NCBI RefSeq assembly: GCF_020360975.1
Contig: NW_025408667.1
Coordinates: 3,720,001-3,784,000 of the forward strand
Reading direction: 5' to 3'
Origin: Hirsutella rhossiliensis
Lineage: Eukaryota; Ascomycota; Sordariomycetes; Hypocreales; Ophiocordycipitaceae
DNA length: 64,000 bases
Below the pieces are notes generated by a model. It searched no databases. It was not told the DNA's origin and saw nothing but the letters and a program-made list of their open reading frames with translations. This document shows positions 1 to 12,386 of the stretch, piece by piece. Every line of letters begins with the position of its first letter. The stretch's first letter is position 1. The position numbers were made by a program, and so were the translations under genes.

Positions 1-245
1 CCCACGAGTTGGCTTTCCTTGTGCCTTACGCCCGGCATAAAAACATTTTACTGTTCGTCACATTTCCATGTAATCGTCCAGCTCGGGAGCATGTCGTCTA
101 CTTTGGCGATTGTGTACGAAAATCGTGCCTGCGACGGGATGTGCTCACGAGTAATGGTTTTCTTACGAAGGGCACGTTTCCTATGCTCTCAAGACGGTAC
201 AGGATGTGATGATATCAAAACTTCATGATAAGGGACAAAGCAGCA
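1..245. other. Left-edge non-coding stretch
   Basis: Only short open frames without family signatures are present. This is probably the 3' flank of the alpha-galactosidase gene transcribed leftward from 1850. Confidence 0.4.
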
Positions 246-1850
246 CTACTCTCCAACCACCGCAGCACCAATGGGAAGGCTGACAACCTGCTCATTCAGC
301 TCATAACCACACTTGGCAGCAACGGCGGCCCCGTCTGTCCTCTCCGTCAAGCAGAGCCTCGTCCTCGCGTTGACCAAGTTCCCGGTAATCTGGTAAAACC
401 AAGCTTCAGACTGACAGCCTGAGCGGCTGGAGAATATTCTGCCCTGTGCGTCGGCGATGCACTCGTTGGGGCGGAGCAGACTGTTGATGTGCCAGTCGGG
501 GCGAACCTTCCAGGTCTGGGCGTCGGAGCCGTTGCACTTGGCCCATGACACCTTACCTGACTTGTCGTCTGTGAGGCACTTGAGGCTGTTCGTGTTGAAG
601 ATGAGGCCGGTGGGCGTGATGGGACTGGCGGGCCTGGCGATGCGAAAGACGGCGGTGCCATGCGAGGGAACGCCCTTGGCGGTGATGCCGCTCTCCTGGG
701 CAGAAATCTTTGATCGTTTCCCGGTCCAAAGATTCTTGGCGGAGACGTCCCCTGCGCGCCGCAGAGCTGATGGCGAGAAGCCGAGTCTTTCCCAAGACAC
801 GGTCAAGTCGGCCGTTGAGCCCCTCTTGTTCAGGGTTACGACGAGTCGATCGCCATTCTCCAGGCTCTTGGTGAGAACATCCCAGTTTGCGTCGCTACTT
901 ACCAAAGTTGCTTGCTGGACAAGCCTGTCCTGGTTAATGGCGATGAGGTCACGGTTGGTCAAATACTCAACCTCCTCGTCACGAATCGAGGCCAAGTCGG
1001 CACTGAGGATGAGCGGCGCCGAAAAGGCGCACCAGAGCGCAAAGTGGCTCTTCTTCTCGTCCAAGGTAAAGGAAGGATGGTCGACGATGAGGAAATCCGG
1101 GTCGTTGAAGAAGCCTGGCTTCTGGAAACGGGCCAGGCGAAGGTGTTGCCCGTAGTTGAACAGGACGCTGTTCCAGGCATTGCCGTCGGGGTAGTTGACA
1201 ATATCGGCCGAGTGCCTTGCCAAGTGTCCGATTTTTCTGGCCCAGCGCATGACGGTATACCAGTCAGTCAAGTTCTCTCTTCCGGAGAAGTAGGCCGGGG
1301 CCGAGTCGGAGAAGACCATGCGGCTCTCCGACTGTAAGAGGAGCTGGTGCCACCGGCCATAGACTTGGCGATACGTCGCCTCACTGCCGTCGGGGAGGTT
1401 ACAGCCGTCCATTTTGAGATATTCAAACCCCCACGCAACAAAGTCGTTGAAGTCAATCTCCTCGAAGCCCAGGGCAGCGGGGTAGCCGCCGCACGACAGG
1501 GTGCCGGCATCGGAGTAGATGCCCGGGATGAAGCCTCGCGACTTGAGGTGCGACGCGAGCCAGGGGAGGCCCCTTGGGAACTTTGCACTGTCCCAGACCA
1601 TGGACCCGTCGGCGGCCCGGCTCTTTGTGGACCACGCGTCGTCGAGATTGACGTGGTTGTAGCCCGCAGCCAGCAAGCCCCTGCTTGCCATGGCCTCGGC
1701 GGCATCAACGAAGATGGCCTCATTGATGTTGGTCGTGAAGCGGGCCCAGTTGTTGAAGCCCATGGGCGGCAGGGGAAGAACAGTCTCCGGGGCCAAGGCG
1801 GCCGTGCCGACGAGCCCGGCCGCGGCGGCCAGGAGCATCTGGGACATCAT
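246..1850 (-). CDS. Secreted GH27 alpha-galactosidase with C-terminal ricin-type lectin module
   Basis: A single uninterrupted frame encodes 534 residues. The N-terminus (about residues 1-20, MMSQMLLAAAAG...) is a hydrophobic signal peptide, so the enzyme should be secreted to hydrolyse terminal alpha-galactosyl residues of plant or microbial oligosaccharides. The GH27 barrel starts at MGFNNWARF (about 30-38) and continues through GYNHVNLDDAW. The expected nucleophile is D148 in YLKMDGCN, and the general acid/base is most likely D216 in HSADIVN by alignment with family members from memory. A beta-sandwich region follows, and about residues 411-530 contain paired cysteines and a QTWK motif typical of a ricin-B/CBM13-like carbohydrate-binding module. 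The start at 1850 is the first ATG and directly precedes the signal peptide; a TATA-like stretch lies about 90 bases upstream near 1940. It stands alone with no co-oriented sugar genes nearby. Confidence 0.9.
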   Translation of the reverse strand: MMSQMLLAAAAGLVGTAALAPETVLPLPPMGFNNWARFTTNINEAIFVDAAEAMASRGLLAAGYNHVNLDDAWSTKSRAADGSMVWDSAKFPRGLPWLASHLKSRGFIPGIYSDAGTLSCGGYPAALGFEEIDFNDFVAWGFEYLKMDGCNLPDGSEATYRQVYGRWHQLLLQSESRMVFSDSAPAYFSGRENLTDWYTVMRWARKIGHLARHSADIVNYPDGNAWNSVLFNYGQHLRLARFQKPGFFNDPDFLIVDHPSFTLDEKKSHFALWCAFSAPLILSADLASIRDEEVEYLTNRDLIAINQDRLVQQATLVSSDANWDVLTKSLENGDRLVVTLNKRGSTADLTVSWERLGFSPSALRRAGDVSAKNLWTGKRSKISAQESGITAKGVPSHGTAVFRIARPASPITPTGLIFNTNSLKCLTDDKSGKVSWAKCNGSDAQTWKVRPDWHINSLLRPNECIADAQGRIFSSRSGCQSEAWFYQITGNLVNARTRLCLTERTDGAAVAAKCGYELNEQVVSLPIGAAVVGE

Positions 1851-3358
1851 GGCGACTCAAGGGATGTCAAAGACACTTGGGGAAGGCAAGGAATGAGGAT
1901 TTGTGAGTGCGGGGATGGCAGGACATGGAGCCGCGGGTCATTATATCAATGAACGGGCTGTGGCAGCTTGCCGGCCGCTTCCATGTAGGAATGATACGAT
2001 GAGTTATCCGAGGTCCGTAGCGGGTTAATTATTATTGAGGTGCGTTTCTCACATCATGTGTATTTAGCCATGCAGCCCATGCGCGTAGATACCTGGTCGA
2101 CACGTACGCCGCCCGTGTTCATGTTGACGAGCATTGCACAACACGTGGGCAACTCATGTACAAAGGCAGGTTGGACAAATCATTAGACTACGGGTTTGAA
2201 CTCCCGATAAAGAAGCTCCTATTTATTTCTTCTACTAATGTAAAGCATCCACCTCCTGGTTTTACGACCTGAGCCGCTTTCTCGGATGCACGTGTGGTTC
2301 GTGAACTGCCCACAAGTGTACGGGACAATTCTCTCTGTGCCTTCAAGCTAGCTCAGCCGGCGAATGCAGACTCTGAAGAGAGCCCTCCGCCGTACAAGCT
2401 TTGTGAGAGCGGAGAGTCGGGGCCTGGACCGGCTCCTCCAAGCATGTACGGTTAGACTGGGCGAATGCGTATCTGTGCCGGCCAGGGGAGATGTGCGTCT
2501 CGCATGGCCTTGTTGCTTGCACATCATTCCTCGATCCAATAAGGAACCGTGCAACGTTGCACAGACCTTCCACGTTGCAGGATAACATGCAGCCAAGGGC
2601 GGCAGGTCCAAGAAGCGTTGGCTATTAGTCTGCCCCAGCGTCATCGTCAGGCAGGCATCCAAGGTTGAGCCATCAATATCTCGACGCGATCCATATTCAT
2701 ACATACATACGCTTATGCATGGTAGATGCCCGGCAGATGCTACGGTTGCCGACGACAGCTGCTCCATGGGACACAGAGATGAACACAGTAGACATAAGCA
2801 CCAGATGATATATCCACAAACTCGGGTCCATCGAGGATACCATATTCTCCGGATCCCGTCTCGAAGCTCGCCCGGGCATGACTTTGGCAAGACGCTGGTT
2901 GCTTGTGCCCACCCAGAGCTCTATATATACACCAAACTCGAGCATCGCATCCCGAGTGCAGGCTGCTCTCCGCACTTCCCCGCTTCGCCCATTGCGGGGG
3001 AATCCCCACCGGCTCCACCCTCTTCCCGTTGTTGTCCGGAGTCCAGCTCATTCCGTCTGCTAGTCAATCGCCGCCCTGCACTGCACGCAGTTACATGGCC
3101 GGCCAAGGTCATAGGCACTGCTCGTACTCGTATAAGAGCTCGCGTAACAGCCAGGCTAGTGAGCACTCGACTCGGGAAAAGTCTCTCGTCTGCCTTGGTG
3201 AGGAGACGAGATGCATGTTTGGCGTGGCCCGCTGATCAACCGTGATGCAATTGCAAGAGTAGAAATCTATATTCGACTATACTAAGGGTACCCGTAAGTT
3301 CCCAAGAAAAATATGTTCAAGAACAGAAATCGTGACACAGCTGAACTATTGTGTCCAC
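1851..3358. other. Intergenic region between the alpha-galactosidase and MFS genes
   Basis: It holds the promoter side of the alpha-galactosidase gene and the 3' flank of the MFS transporter. Several 80-180-residue open frames occur on both strands at 2343-3245, but they overlap one another, lack conserved motifs and show no clear intron pattern. I see no supportable gene. Confidence 0.4.
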
Positions 3359-5067
3359 TTATAACAGGTACCTAAATCCCTTCCTCATTCGCAAAGCCTC
3401 GTCGGGGCTCGCCGTGAACTCGTGCTCTCCGGGCTGCTGAGCACTGTCCCGGCCTTCGCTGTCCTCGAGCTCCTTGTTCAGCCCGGCCAACGTCATTCTG
3501 AAAACCCAGCAGCCGGCGATGGCGACGCAAAACATGGACAGCACGATGCCGTAGCTTTTTCGGTAGCCGTTGTCTTTCAGATCCCAGACGTAGGACCCGG
3601 CTACATTGCCAAGCTGGCTGAAGCCGTTGATCATGGCGATGGCAACCGCTCGTTTGGCCGGGGGTCGGGGGAAGGAAGAGCTGATCCACGAGTAAAATAC
3701 AATGTATCCCGCGTACGAGGACGCTTGGAGGAAGAGGGCCACGTAGCGGGCTGCCACGTTGAGCGTCGCCATACTGATGGCAAATCCCACGATGCCGAGG
3801 AGCAGAGGTGCGGCAATGTGCCAGAACTTTGAAGCAGTTGTCAGCCATTTGAATTGTGTCGGTTGCAAAGAGCCAAGTCCAGGGGGGAGCTGGAGGAGCA
3901 TAGATTGAAAGGGGGGGAGGGAAAGATGGAGTCAGACTGACCTTCTCTTGGGTCCGGTCAGAGTGCCAGGACACGGCAATGGAAACGATACAGGCAAATA
4001 CCCAAGGGGGAGAGCTCATCAACAGAGTCGGAACGTAGTCGAAGCCCAGAGTGCCGGTGAGGGTGGGCTGGGCGCAGGTTAGCTGATCTGTGGAGCCGAG
4101 GCAATGCAAAAAGTGACACATGGCTTACAAAAAAGGCGTTAAAGGACAGGCCAACGACATAGGCGGTGAAGGTGAGCATCATGATGTAGATCTTGGCGTC
4201 TCTCAGGGCCATGAAGAGGCCGTCAAAGGCACCCTGGTCAGCCGAGTCGGTATCTGCCTCGCCCACGTCTTCGGTCATGCGCAGCTGGGCGACGAGCTTC
4301 TCCTCGTCGGTGAAGCCGCGGGTGTTGTGCGGCAGGTCGGGCAGGATGAGGGCGGCGGCGACGGCAACGGCCATTGTGGCGGCTCCCTCGATGAAGAAAA
4401 GCCAGCGCCAAGCAGCGTGGCCGAGGATGCCCTGCATGTTGGAGAGGACGCCGGCACCGACGAGGGCGGAGAAGGCGTTTGAGATGAGATTGCCGCAGAA
4501 GAGAATGGCGTTTCGAGTCGTCAGCTCACGACGGGTATACCACTTGGACAGCAGAAGCAGGGCACCCGGGAGAAAGGCCGCCTCGACGAAGCCGAGGAAG
4601 AAGCGGGTGGCGACCATTCCGGCAAAGTTGTGCGCGACGCCACTGAGGGTGGAGATGACGCCCCAGAGCAGCATTGCGCCGGCAATGTAGAGCGAGGGGC
4701 GCTGGATGCGGTTGATGAACATGTTGGAGGGCACCTGCATGAGGATGTAGCCGACGTAGAGGATGCTGAGGCATGTGGCGTACTGGGTGTTGTCGAGGCC
4801 GAGGTCGTCCTGCAGGCCCTTGAGGCGGGCGGCGGCGATGTTGTTGCGGTCGAGGTAGTTGAGGACGTAGATGAGGACAAAGAGGGCGCAGCGGGCGTCG
4901 AGCTTGCGCCTCATGCGCTTCTCGACGACGGCTCGGCGCGCCGGGTCCATGTGGGAGGAGGCATCGAGGCGAGGCGAGGCCGGCTGCTCGAGGCTCTCGA
5001 TGCTGGGCTTCTGCGAGTCGCCGGCGTCATGGGCGTGCGCCCGGACAATGTCGTCGTCGCCTGTCAT
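3359..5067 (-). CDS. MFS permease of the allantoate/anion-cation symporter (Dal5-like) family
   Basis: Three exons, 4129-5067, 3942-4067 and 3359-3826, join in phase 0 with GTAAGC/CAG and GTCAGT/AAG introns to give about 510 residues, the usual size for this 12-helix family. The signature LNYLDRNNIAAARLKG, followed by GLDNTQYATCLSILYVGYI, is diagnostic of the Dal5/Tna1/Vht1 type, which brings organic anions or vitamins (allantoate, nicotinate, biotin precursors, peptides) across the plasma membrane; the exact substrate cannot be read from sequence. The start at 5067 (MTGDDDIVRAH) was chosen over an in-frame upstream ATG at 5343 because the 92 extra residues are low-complexity and unlike family N-termini. 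Hydrophilic N and C tails are cytosolic. No pathway partners are adjacent. Confidence 0.88.
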
Positions 5068-8000
5068 GAGCGGCGGCGGGGGATGGGGAAGACGACGCGT
5101 TGGAGTCCAGATTTGGCGATGTTGGCTGGTGTTGAGATGGTGCTGCTTGAGCGGTGAGCGGTACCTTGCGTGGTGGTGTTGGTGGGAGGCACGTGACGCT
5201 GCGATGGACGTCAAAGAACGTCGTCTCTGACTCTCTGTTCGGACCAGAGTCCCTCCCTCCATCTTTCGTCCTCGACAAGACCGTCTTTCCGGCTGAAGTA
5301 CAAACAACGGCAAGGATATCCGAAATGGGCAACGCCGAGGCATGGCGGGGATCCCACAGCGGCATCCCGCCTCCGCAACGACCCCTGCCAGATCCCCATA
5401 CCTACCCCAGCTTGGCCTCTACGACCAGCTGCTGATGATGTACTGCAGATTCGCTGACCGATGAGCCGGTGCAGCCGCGGCGGGCCAGTCCAACGACAGC
5501 GCCAATCTTCAACGTCGACACACCCGAGCAAGCGGCCCTTTCTCGTCTGCAACGGATGCAGCACCGAGATGGTCTTCATTCTTCCCCCAGCTTCTCGCCT
5601 CATGGCCGAAATACACCCCGAGATGAGCTGTGTTCCACCTGGGCCCGAGAGAGCGGCACCATGTACGTAATAGCCGCCGCTGCAATCAGGCGTTTCCAGG
5701 GCCTATTATCACGCGAATTGGTCATTATGGGTACAGAAACCACCACCGTCGCACAGACCCAGACGTTTTCCCCTTCTTGTCTCCTTTTTTCTTCTTCCTC
5801 CTTTCCCCACCAAGGGGAGCAAGACACATACGAAGCAATTAGCTTGTCCGTTGGCGTCTGCTGTGCCAAGTTTACGTGGGGGTCATGCTCATCGTTTTGG
5901 ATGTTTCAACAGCCAATAGAATCATGAGTCTCCTTTGCCGTCGGCCAACGCTGTGCAACAACTCCACGTCTCACCACCCACGTCTCATCATGCTCGAGTC
6001 ATTCGATAGATTCACGGAAGCGAGAGTCTTCGTCTGTGGGGTCGCGGTCCGTCCGTACCCCAGACCGTACGAGAAAAATCGTTGGGCACAAAGAGCAAGC
6101 CACGAATACCCTCATGGCAACTGTCCACGGCTATGAGCATTAGCTTGGCCCTCTAAGGCAACCCCGCCGATGGTCCAGCCAGCTTGTGATAAGACCGCCC
6201 GCTCGGTCGCGACCCCTCCTATTCGAGGGCGTAGTTGCGTCGGACTCGTACGCGTTCTTGCGCTTCGTGGGAGTCTTAGTCGGGGAAATCAACGTGCAGT
6301 AATAGGGGCAAAGGGCAAGGTGTCATTGTTATCAGAGCTACAGGGGCCATCGGGCCCATTTCAAAAGCCAAACCCACTCTCCACAATTAGAGAGAACCCC
6401 CCGATTCTCTGACAGTTTGAGGCCCTCAGGGCCAGCGGGAAAAACAACAAGCAAAGAAAGGCAGGGAGGGTCCCCCAATGCTCCATTTAGCGGCCACGTT
6501 AGCCAGCGGGTATAAAACACAGCAAGCGGAAAGAAAGAAGGAAAGTTATAGAGGGAAGATTCCCCAATAGTCCAAGTCAGAGGCCATCAAGGCCAGCGGG
6601 TATATCATGCTGCGCAACAGGTGCACTGACGAAACTTACAGAAAGGACCAACCCAGCAAGCAATGAAAATGAGTTGCGCGCACCCAATGCCACCGCTTGC
6701 CACCGTCAGGAATCCTCACAGCAGAGCAGCTGGGTGGGCCATCAGGGTGGACATGCGCTGGAGGAGCTCACGCTGATAGGTGACGGCAATGCTGGACGTG
6801 GTGATGACTTCCTCTCCAAAAACGATGGATTCTCTTCCGGTCTTGATAGTCTCCAACATTGCCTGTCGGACGTTTTGCAGATGGCCTACTAGCTTGTTTA
6901 GTCGGAGTCATTATTTTGTCTATACTAAAGCGTATTACCACATGCCAAGGCGTTACAGCCGTTCAGAGCGCACCAGGCGCGAGCGAGCCCCAACGACCAG
7001 TGCCACCATAATGGCAACTGGCACATCCATCGGACATGCGCGTAAGGATGACACGCAACCCAAGACGTGTCTCGCACATGCCAGTCCACCTGGCTATATG
7101 CCTCGCCCAGATGGTCCGCAATTTGCCGAGGAGATCTGAGAGCAGCCTCGAGTTTCATCTTTTTTGCGCATCTCACGGGCCACCCCCTTCGCAGTCTTCG
7201 GTCTTTCCAGGGCGATGAGCCGTCTGACTCAATCATCCCAAGCCTTGCGAGGGACCTCTCCAATGAGGTTCCTTCGAGCGGCTTCACGCTGGACTCTGAA
7301 CTCTTCTCCAGAGTGGTGGCGCTCCTGGGTGGCACCGACGTGAAGATGGTCAAGCACCCACCCTTTGCCGTCTTTGTCGAGTCTGTCTCCGGCAGATATG
7401 AGGGGAGCTATGTCGTTCAATACAGGAGGAAGTTAGCTAATGCAAAAAGCTGGAGACAAGGCCAGCCACTGACCCATGGCAATCTTGAGAGGGGCAAGGG
7501 GGCCAGGAGTGTGGTGGGCCTTGTTTTCATATTGCAGAGTATTCAGAATGCACCATAGCAAACCCTCTCTGAGGGAAACACTGGCGACATGAAAGCCGTC
7601 GGAACAGGGTTCAAGTGCGACTGGTTGTATGGACTTCCAAGGACGCGCCCAAATGGCCAGCAACATGGCCGGACTGCTGGACAGACAAGTTAAGCGGACC
7701 ATCGGGAAAACTGTGACCATACAAGCGCTCCTAGCAGTCGGATTGACGGAATGCCACAGGGTGTACTTGGCGGTCGAACCGACGTCGAGTGTTGCGGCAA
7801 CGAATGGGAAGCTGATCTTTGCAGGAGCGGAGAGAAAGATGAAGTCATGGATTGAGGAAGGTTCGATTAATAGAGAAAAGGGTGATCGGAAACAGGGCGA
7901 GACAAAGAGAACTTTTGCTGTGAGATGGGGGTTGAAAATGATCAAGGGAGGAGGCGGGGAGTTGAAGTTATAACGAGGGGTTTTGAGGGTACCTGGCCCT

Positions 8001-10849
8001 GCCTGATCTTGGCTGCTAACTAAATAGCCGTCAACACTACTTGGCCGGGTTTGTGCCAATGGGTCGAGCATAATAACCTCGGACTGGGCATCTTTAGAGA
8101 TGAGGTAGCCAGCCTGAGCTCGGACATGAACTCAGGATACAAGGCCCTTCAGATGGGCGTCATCAGTCCATCAACCCGTTTCATGAGCCGATGTCCTTTG
8201 TCGTGTTTGATTTAATCCTATTAGTTTCATGTATATGAGCAGATTAATACATGATTTCCATACCATTTAGGCACTGAGCCCAATGGCCCGGCGCGACAAT
8301 ATTTTGGAAAGGGACGAATCGATTGATACGCGTCAACCACACTCGACATCGTGCGTTTGCCCACATGGTCACGGGCAAGGCCAACGGCAAAATTTGCGCG
8401 TCAATGGGCAGAGTCATGCGTGCAGGGCAAGATAAAGCATAGTCAAGCGCCGAGTCGTATATGTCTTTGCCCAAGTTCCTAGGTCTCCACGTACGCCATT
8501 CTTTCAAACTTAGGTGGAGAGCACGAGAAAGGTGAAAACGATGACTGAGAGTGGTGATTCCAGTAAATACAACGATAATGTCCAAGGTGGACCAAGTTGC
8601 ACCAGCTGGCTTCGGGCTCCCCATGACAGCCGCCGTCGTCACCGAGGGCTACGTGAAGCACTTCGTACTTTGCTGCATGTGATGATAAGGAGGGAAGAGA
8701 GTTTTCCCCAGACCTGGGCCTGTGTGCAAACGACATTCGTAGGGGAGGCAACGGGTCCTGCATGACCAAGTGCCCAACGCCAGTCAGGACGCTCAGGTGC
8801 GTTGCTGCAAACGCGGCGATGTCCTCGCTGATGGGCTGCTATGACGGTTCGCTCGTTTGACAAATCTCAGACCCCCAATATGCAGGCAATAACATAGGTT
8901 CCCGTTTGCCAGTACAAGTACACACCAACCTACAGTCTCCAGCTTGAATTCCCAACTTGTCCTCCCACCATCCTCGTCCCACAGCCACGACTCTCCTCAC
9001 CTGGCATCGTTGCCTGACAATCTCTTTCCTCGCCGCAATGCCCGTCCCAAGCCAGCCTTCTCTCGGAGTCAGCCCACCTTGTTCCATGCAACACCGCCCA
9101 GCGAGTTGAGCAAAGACGACGAACCCGACGGCAACCGTCTCACCGAGCTTCTCGTCACGATTCTTCACCTTGTTAACAGTATCGAGCAGGACTTGTCCGA
9201 GCTTCATCGGTCCAGGTGTTAGACGTACTTGACTCGATCTAAATAGCTGGTAAGTCATTAGCCTTGGCTCTGGCCCTTTCCGCATCCTGACTTGCTTCAA
9301 TAGAAAGGGACATAAACAGCCAGGACTTGTGCGAACATAAGATGTGTGACAAGCCAAAGGGTCAGCAGAAGCAGACCCGGCAAGCAAGGATGACCATCTT
9401 CACGCCGGCGCCTCCCAGGGCCGCCGTGACTGGTCGCGAATGACGACCAAACGGAAGGCGGCTCGCAGCGACCTCGTGAGGAATTCGGCCGTCGAGGGCC
9501 GGGGAAAATTGGGGCTGCATCCGAGGCCAAGTCCATTCGGGTCTGGGGGACGTGGAGATGGGCGAGGGAGTGGGTGAATGTCTGTTGTCTGTCGAGTACG
9601 TCTGGTGTCGCGGTACCACTTGGAACAAGTGTGAGAATCACGGCATCCTACCTGATTTGATGGAACTGGCTTAGACGCCGAAGGGGAAGCCACGTCTTGT
9701 ATTTGCCCAACAGTACGCGGCACGACTCGGCGCAACTTTTACTGCCAGTAAATACATTATGACAACTACGAGCAAGTGTTGCCCGCCTACCTATCTGCCT
9801 GCCTGCTTGCCTGCTCGATGGTCTGCTCGCCCGCCTAACGCACCAATCTGCTCGATGAGCCTCTTAGCCGGCTGGCTGGCTGTTCGAGCGGCTCCCCCAT
9901 CAGCCGATCGCCCGGCTGCTTGCCTCCACCGACACCGTATTCCTCGTCTCATAGGCTTCAGGGCATTTCAAAGGCGAGAAAGACGGGTGCCCCAGGAACA
10001 AGACGTGTTTTTGACTGAACAGAGATATCGTGGTGCTACCGGGTATTCCACCAACGTCAAAGACTCGATTGCGTTGCTCGTCGATGTCCCCTGGATGAGC
10101 AGAGGGCGACCAAGCAGACATAGTTACAATACTGCAAGTCCAACTATCAATAAGTAATGCTCGATACCGTCTTTGATCTCATCGGTGACTCTCGACAAAA
10201 GCTCGTGTATAATCCCAGCCTCAATGCGCGTTTGCTACAGCTCCAGTGCAGCGTGTTACATCATTGTCGAAACGTCGAGGTTGCTCTCCCACAATGTTCC
10301 CCCTCGTTGCAGCAGTCATTCTCATCTAACCGTGATGAACATCTTTTAGCTGTCTTTCATGAAACTCGGCACAGGTCCACCTCACATGCGGCGACTCAGC
10401 TTTGCAGTCACCCAGTGAATAACCGACCATGAAACACCCATCTGTCAGTCCAGCACACGGCAGTTGCATAGCCAGTCGAATTCATCATTCCGCTCTCCCC
10501 TAACAATGGCGCAACGAGACCGTCTCAAAGTGGGATGGAAGGTGCAAGTGAAGTTGGCTCATGAACATCCCTGGGTAAATTTGCTACCGGCGCAGTGGAT
10601 TTGCGAAATCGTACAAAGCTTTGACTCGATATCTCTCGAGATCGTCTGCGCCTTCACCCGCTGCAGTCTCCTGCAACTCCTACTCCCCAAGACCAAATAT
10701 GAGTATACAGGTAACCGTGTGACGCGCTGCGCTCCCGTCCAAGACTCCACGGGCTCAATGCCCAACCAGAAAGTAACAAAAAGTAAGTTTTTCTCTGCCA
10801 AATACTACTCGAAATAAAACAGCAAAACGCCACGTCAGACCAGGACCAT
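5068..10849. other. Long gap with no supportable gene
   Basis: Nearly 5.8 kb separate the MFS and amino-acid transporter genes. The part up to 6.3 kb is probably MFS promoter and leader. Between 6.9 and 8.7 kb the minus strand shows several longer frames (for example 7433-8071, ATG start, 212 residues), some hydrophobic, that might be pieces of a decayed membrane-protein gene, but frames do not connect through convincing splice sites. A plus-strand frame at 8944-9222 has a leucine-rich end (LTELLVTILHLVN) without a known family. A short degenerate repeat lies at 6421-6602 and is listed separately. Confidence 0.4.
6421..6602. repeat. Three spaced copies of a GGCC(N6)GCCAGCGGG box
   Basis: Near-identical 20-base boxes occur at 6421-6440, 6492-6512 and 6582-6602, each a GGCC half followed after six bases by (G)GCCAGCGGGDA. 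The sequences between them are related but diverged (both intervals contain a TCCCCCAATR-TCCA-type stretch), so this is a degenerate tandem repeat with a period of about 70-90 bases. Function unknown; it could be a decayed minisatellite or a clustered binding site. Confidence 0.5.
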
Positions 10850-12386
10850 CTATGCGATCGGTGCGCACGTAAAGACGCCTCGGACTGAGCCATTTTTGAA
10901 TTGATGCATCTGGAGACTTGGTCAGTAATTGAAAACGGTTATCCAATGAAGAAAGGGGGGAGCTCACAATGTCGACAATACTGGCATAGGTTCCACAGAC
11001 GAGGACAATGATGCCGAGAAGGAAACAAAAGGCATTTATCAGACTCCGGACAATGTTCTCGCGGGAGTGCCAGCTGCCCTCACGCAGGAGCTTGAACCAC
11101 ATCATGGCGGGGAGGTAAAAGGTGAAGCCCGAGATAAAGAGCGACGATGAGATAGACAGCAGGTCGGAGAAGAAGGGGATGACCTCTGCGATGATGAAGG
11201 CGATAATAGTGATGACGGTGATGAGGGCGAGCCAGGTGATCCAGCCGCGCGGGGTGTTGATGAAGCGCGTGACCGAGTCCTTGAACATGCGGCCGTGCAG
11301 GTAGCGGCCGACGACGGTGGTGTTGATGGAGCCCGAGATGAAGATGACAGGCAGAGCGATGCCAAAGGCAATCTTGGAGATGACGGGCCCGGCAGACAGC
11401 AGAGCGGGCGACTGGACGTCGGCGCCGACAAAGGCGTAGACGAGGGCGCCGGTGAGGGTGTAGATTGCGATTTCAATGATGCCGAGGGACCAGATGGACT
11501 TGATGTAGTGGCGGGGCGTGTGCATCTCGTCCATGAAGGAGAACTGGCACATACAGAAGCTATAGGCAAAGACAATATTGGCAATAGCGATGAAGGCATC
11601 GGCGAAGCTGATGTCGGCCTTGGGCCAGGCGGACCAGTCGGCGGCCGCCATGCCGCCCTCTTGGCGAGCAGCCTGGATGCCCGTGGCAATGATGGTCAGG
11701 CCAATGGCGATGAGGATGGAGGCAAAGTCGATGTATCCGAGGATGGCCACCTCGGCAAACGAAGGCGGGACGGCGAGGATGAGGAGGATGACGGCCGAGA
11801 CGAAGCCAAAGACGACGGAGCAGGCGCCGTTGTTGGTCATGTTGAGAAAGGCAATGGTGCCGGTGAGGGTGTGGGAACCGACGAGAAAGGTGAGCTGCAT
11901 AACAAACATGGCGCCGACGACCTCGTAGCCGAAGCGGCCCATGAGCAGGCGGCCGGCGTCGGCGTAGTGCTCGACCTCGGGGTACTTGAGCTTGACCTGG
12001 CCGACAATGTCGCTCGTGTAAATGGCGATGAGGCCGAGGCCGATGGTGCAGATGACACCGGCGACCATGCCGAGGGTGGCAAAGGCCTGGGGCAGGCTGA
12101 GAGAGCCGAGGGCGACGGCTTCGACGATGAGGACAATGGTGAGGCGCTTCCAGCCGAGGCGGTTGAAGCGGGCGCTGCCGTCGGCCGTCTTTTGCTTCTC
12201 GAGGTCGCTGCGGCGCTCCTCGAACTCGCTGACCTCGCCGGCGATGCCCATGACGTTGTCAGCCGACGAGGCCGACGACGTCTGCTGGTGCTGGCGCGGC
12301 TGCGACGACGTCTTGGACAGGTCCGACGAGTCGCTTGCCATTTTGGCGTCGGCGTCAAGGTAGGTAGCCATGTTCACCATGATCAA
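10850..12386 (-). CDS. AAAP-family neutral amino-acid transporter (Mtr-like)
   Basis: Two exons, 10968-12386 and 10850-10909, joined by a 58-base intron (GTGAGC...CAG, phase 0), encode about 492 residues. After a hydrophilic Ser/Gln-rich cytosolic tail of about 75 residues the protein carries eleven hydrophobic helices of the Aa_trans family (RLGWKRLTIVLIVEAVALG; FGYEVVGAMFVMQLTFLVGSH), close to the Neurospora Mtr neutral/aromatic amino-acid permease. The last 19-residue exon was recognised because GSVRGVFTCAPIA restores the conserved end, while unspliced reading runs into unrelated sequence. Several in-frame ATGs lie at the N-terminus; the true start may be a few codons inside 12386. It probably imports neutral and aromatic amino acids at the plasma membrane. 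Confidence 0.88.

Noticed and set aside
2185..2220. Possible tRNA T-arm (CGGGTTTGAACTCCCG)
   Set aside because: Stem pairing does not fit a 5-bp T stem and there is no acceptor or anticodon arm around it.
7433..8071. Minus-strand frame of 212 residues
   Set aside because: It has an ATG and plausible composition but no recognisable family or connected exons; could be a gene remnant but is not supportable.
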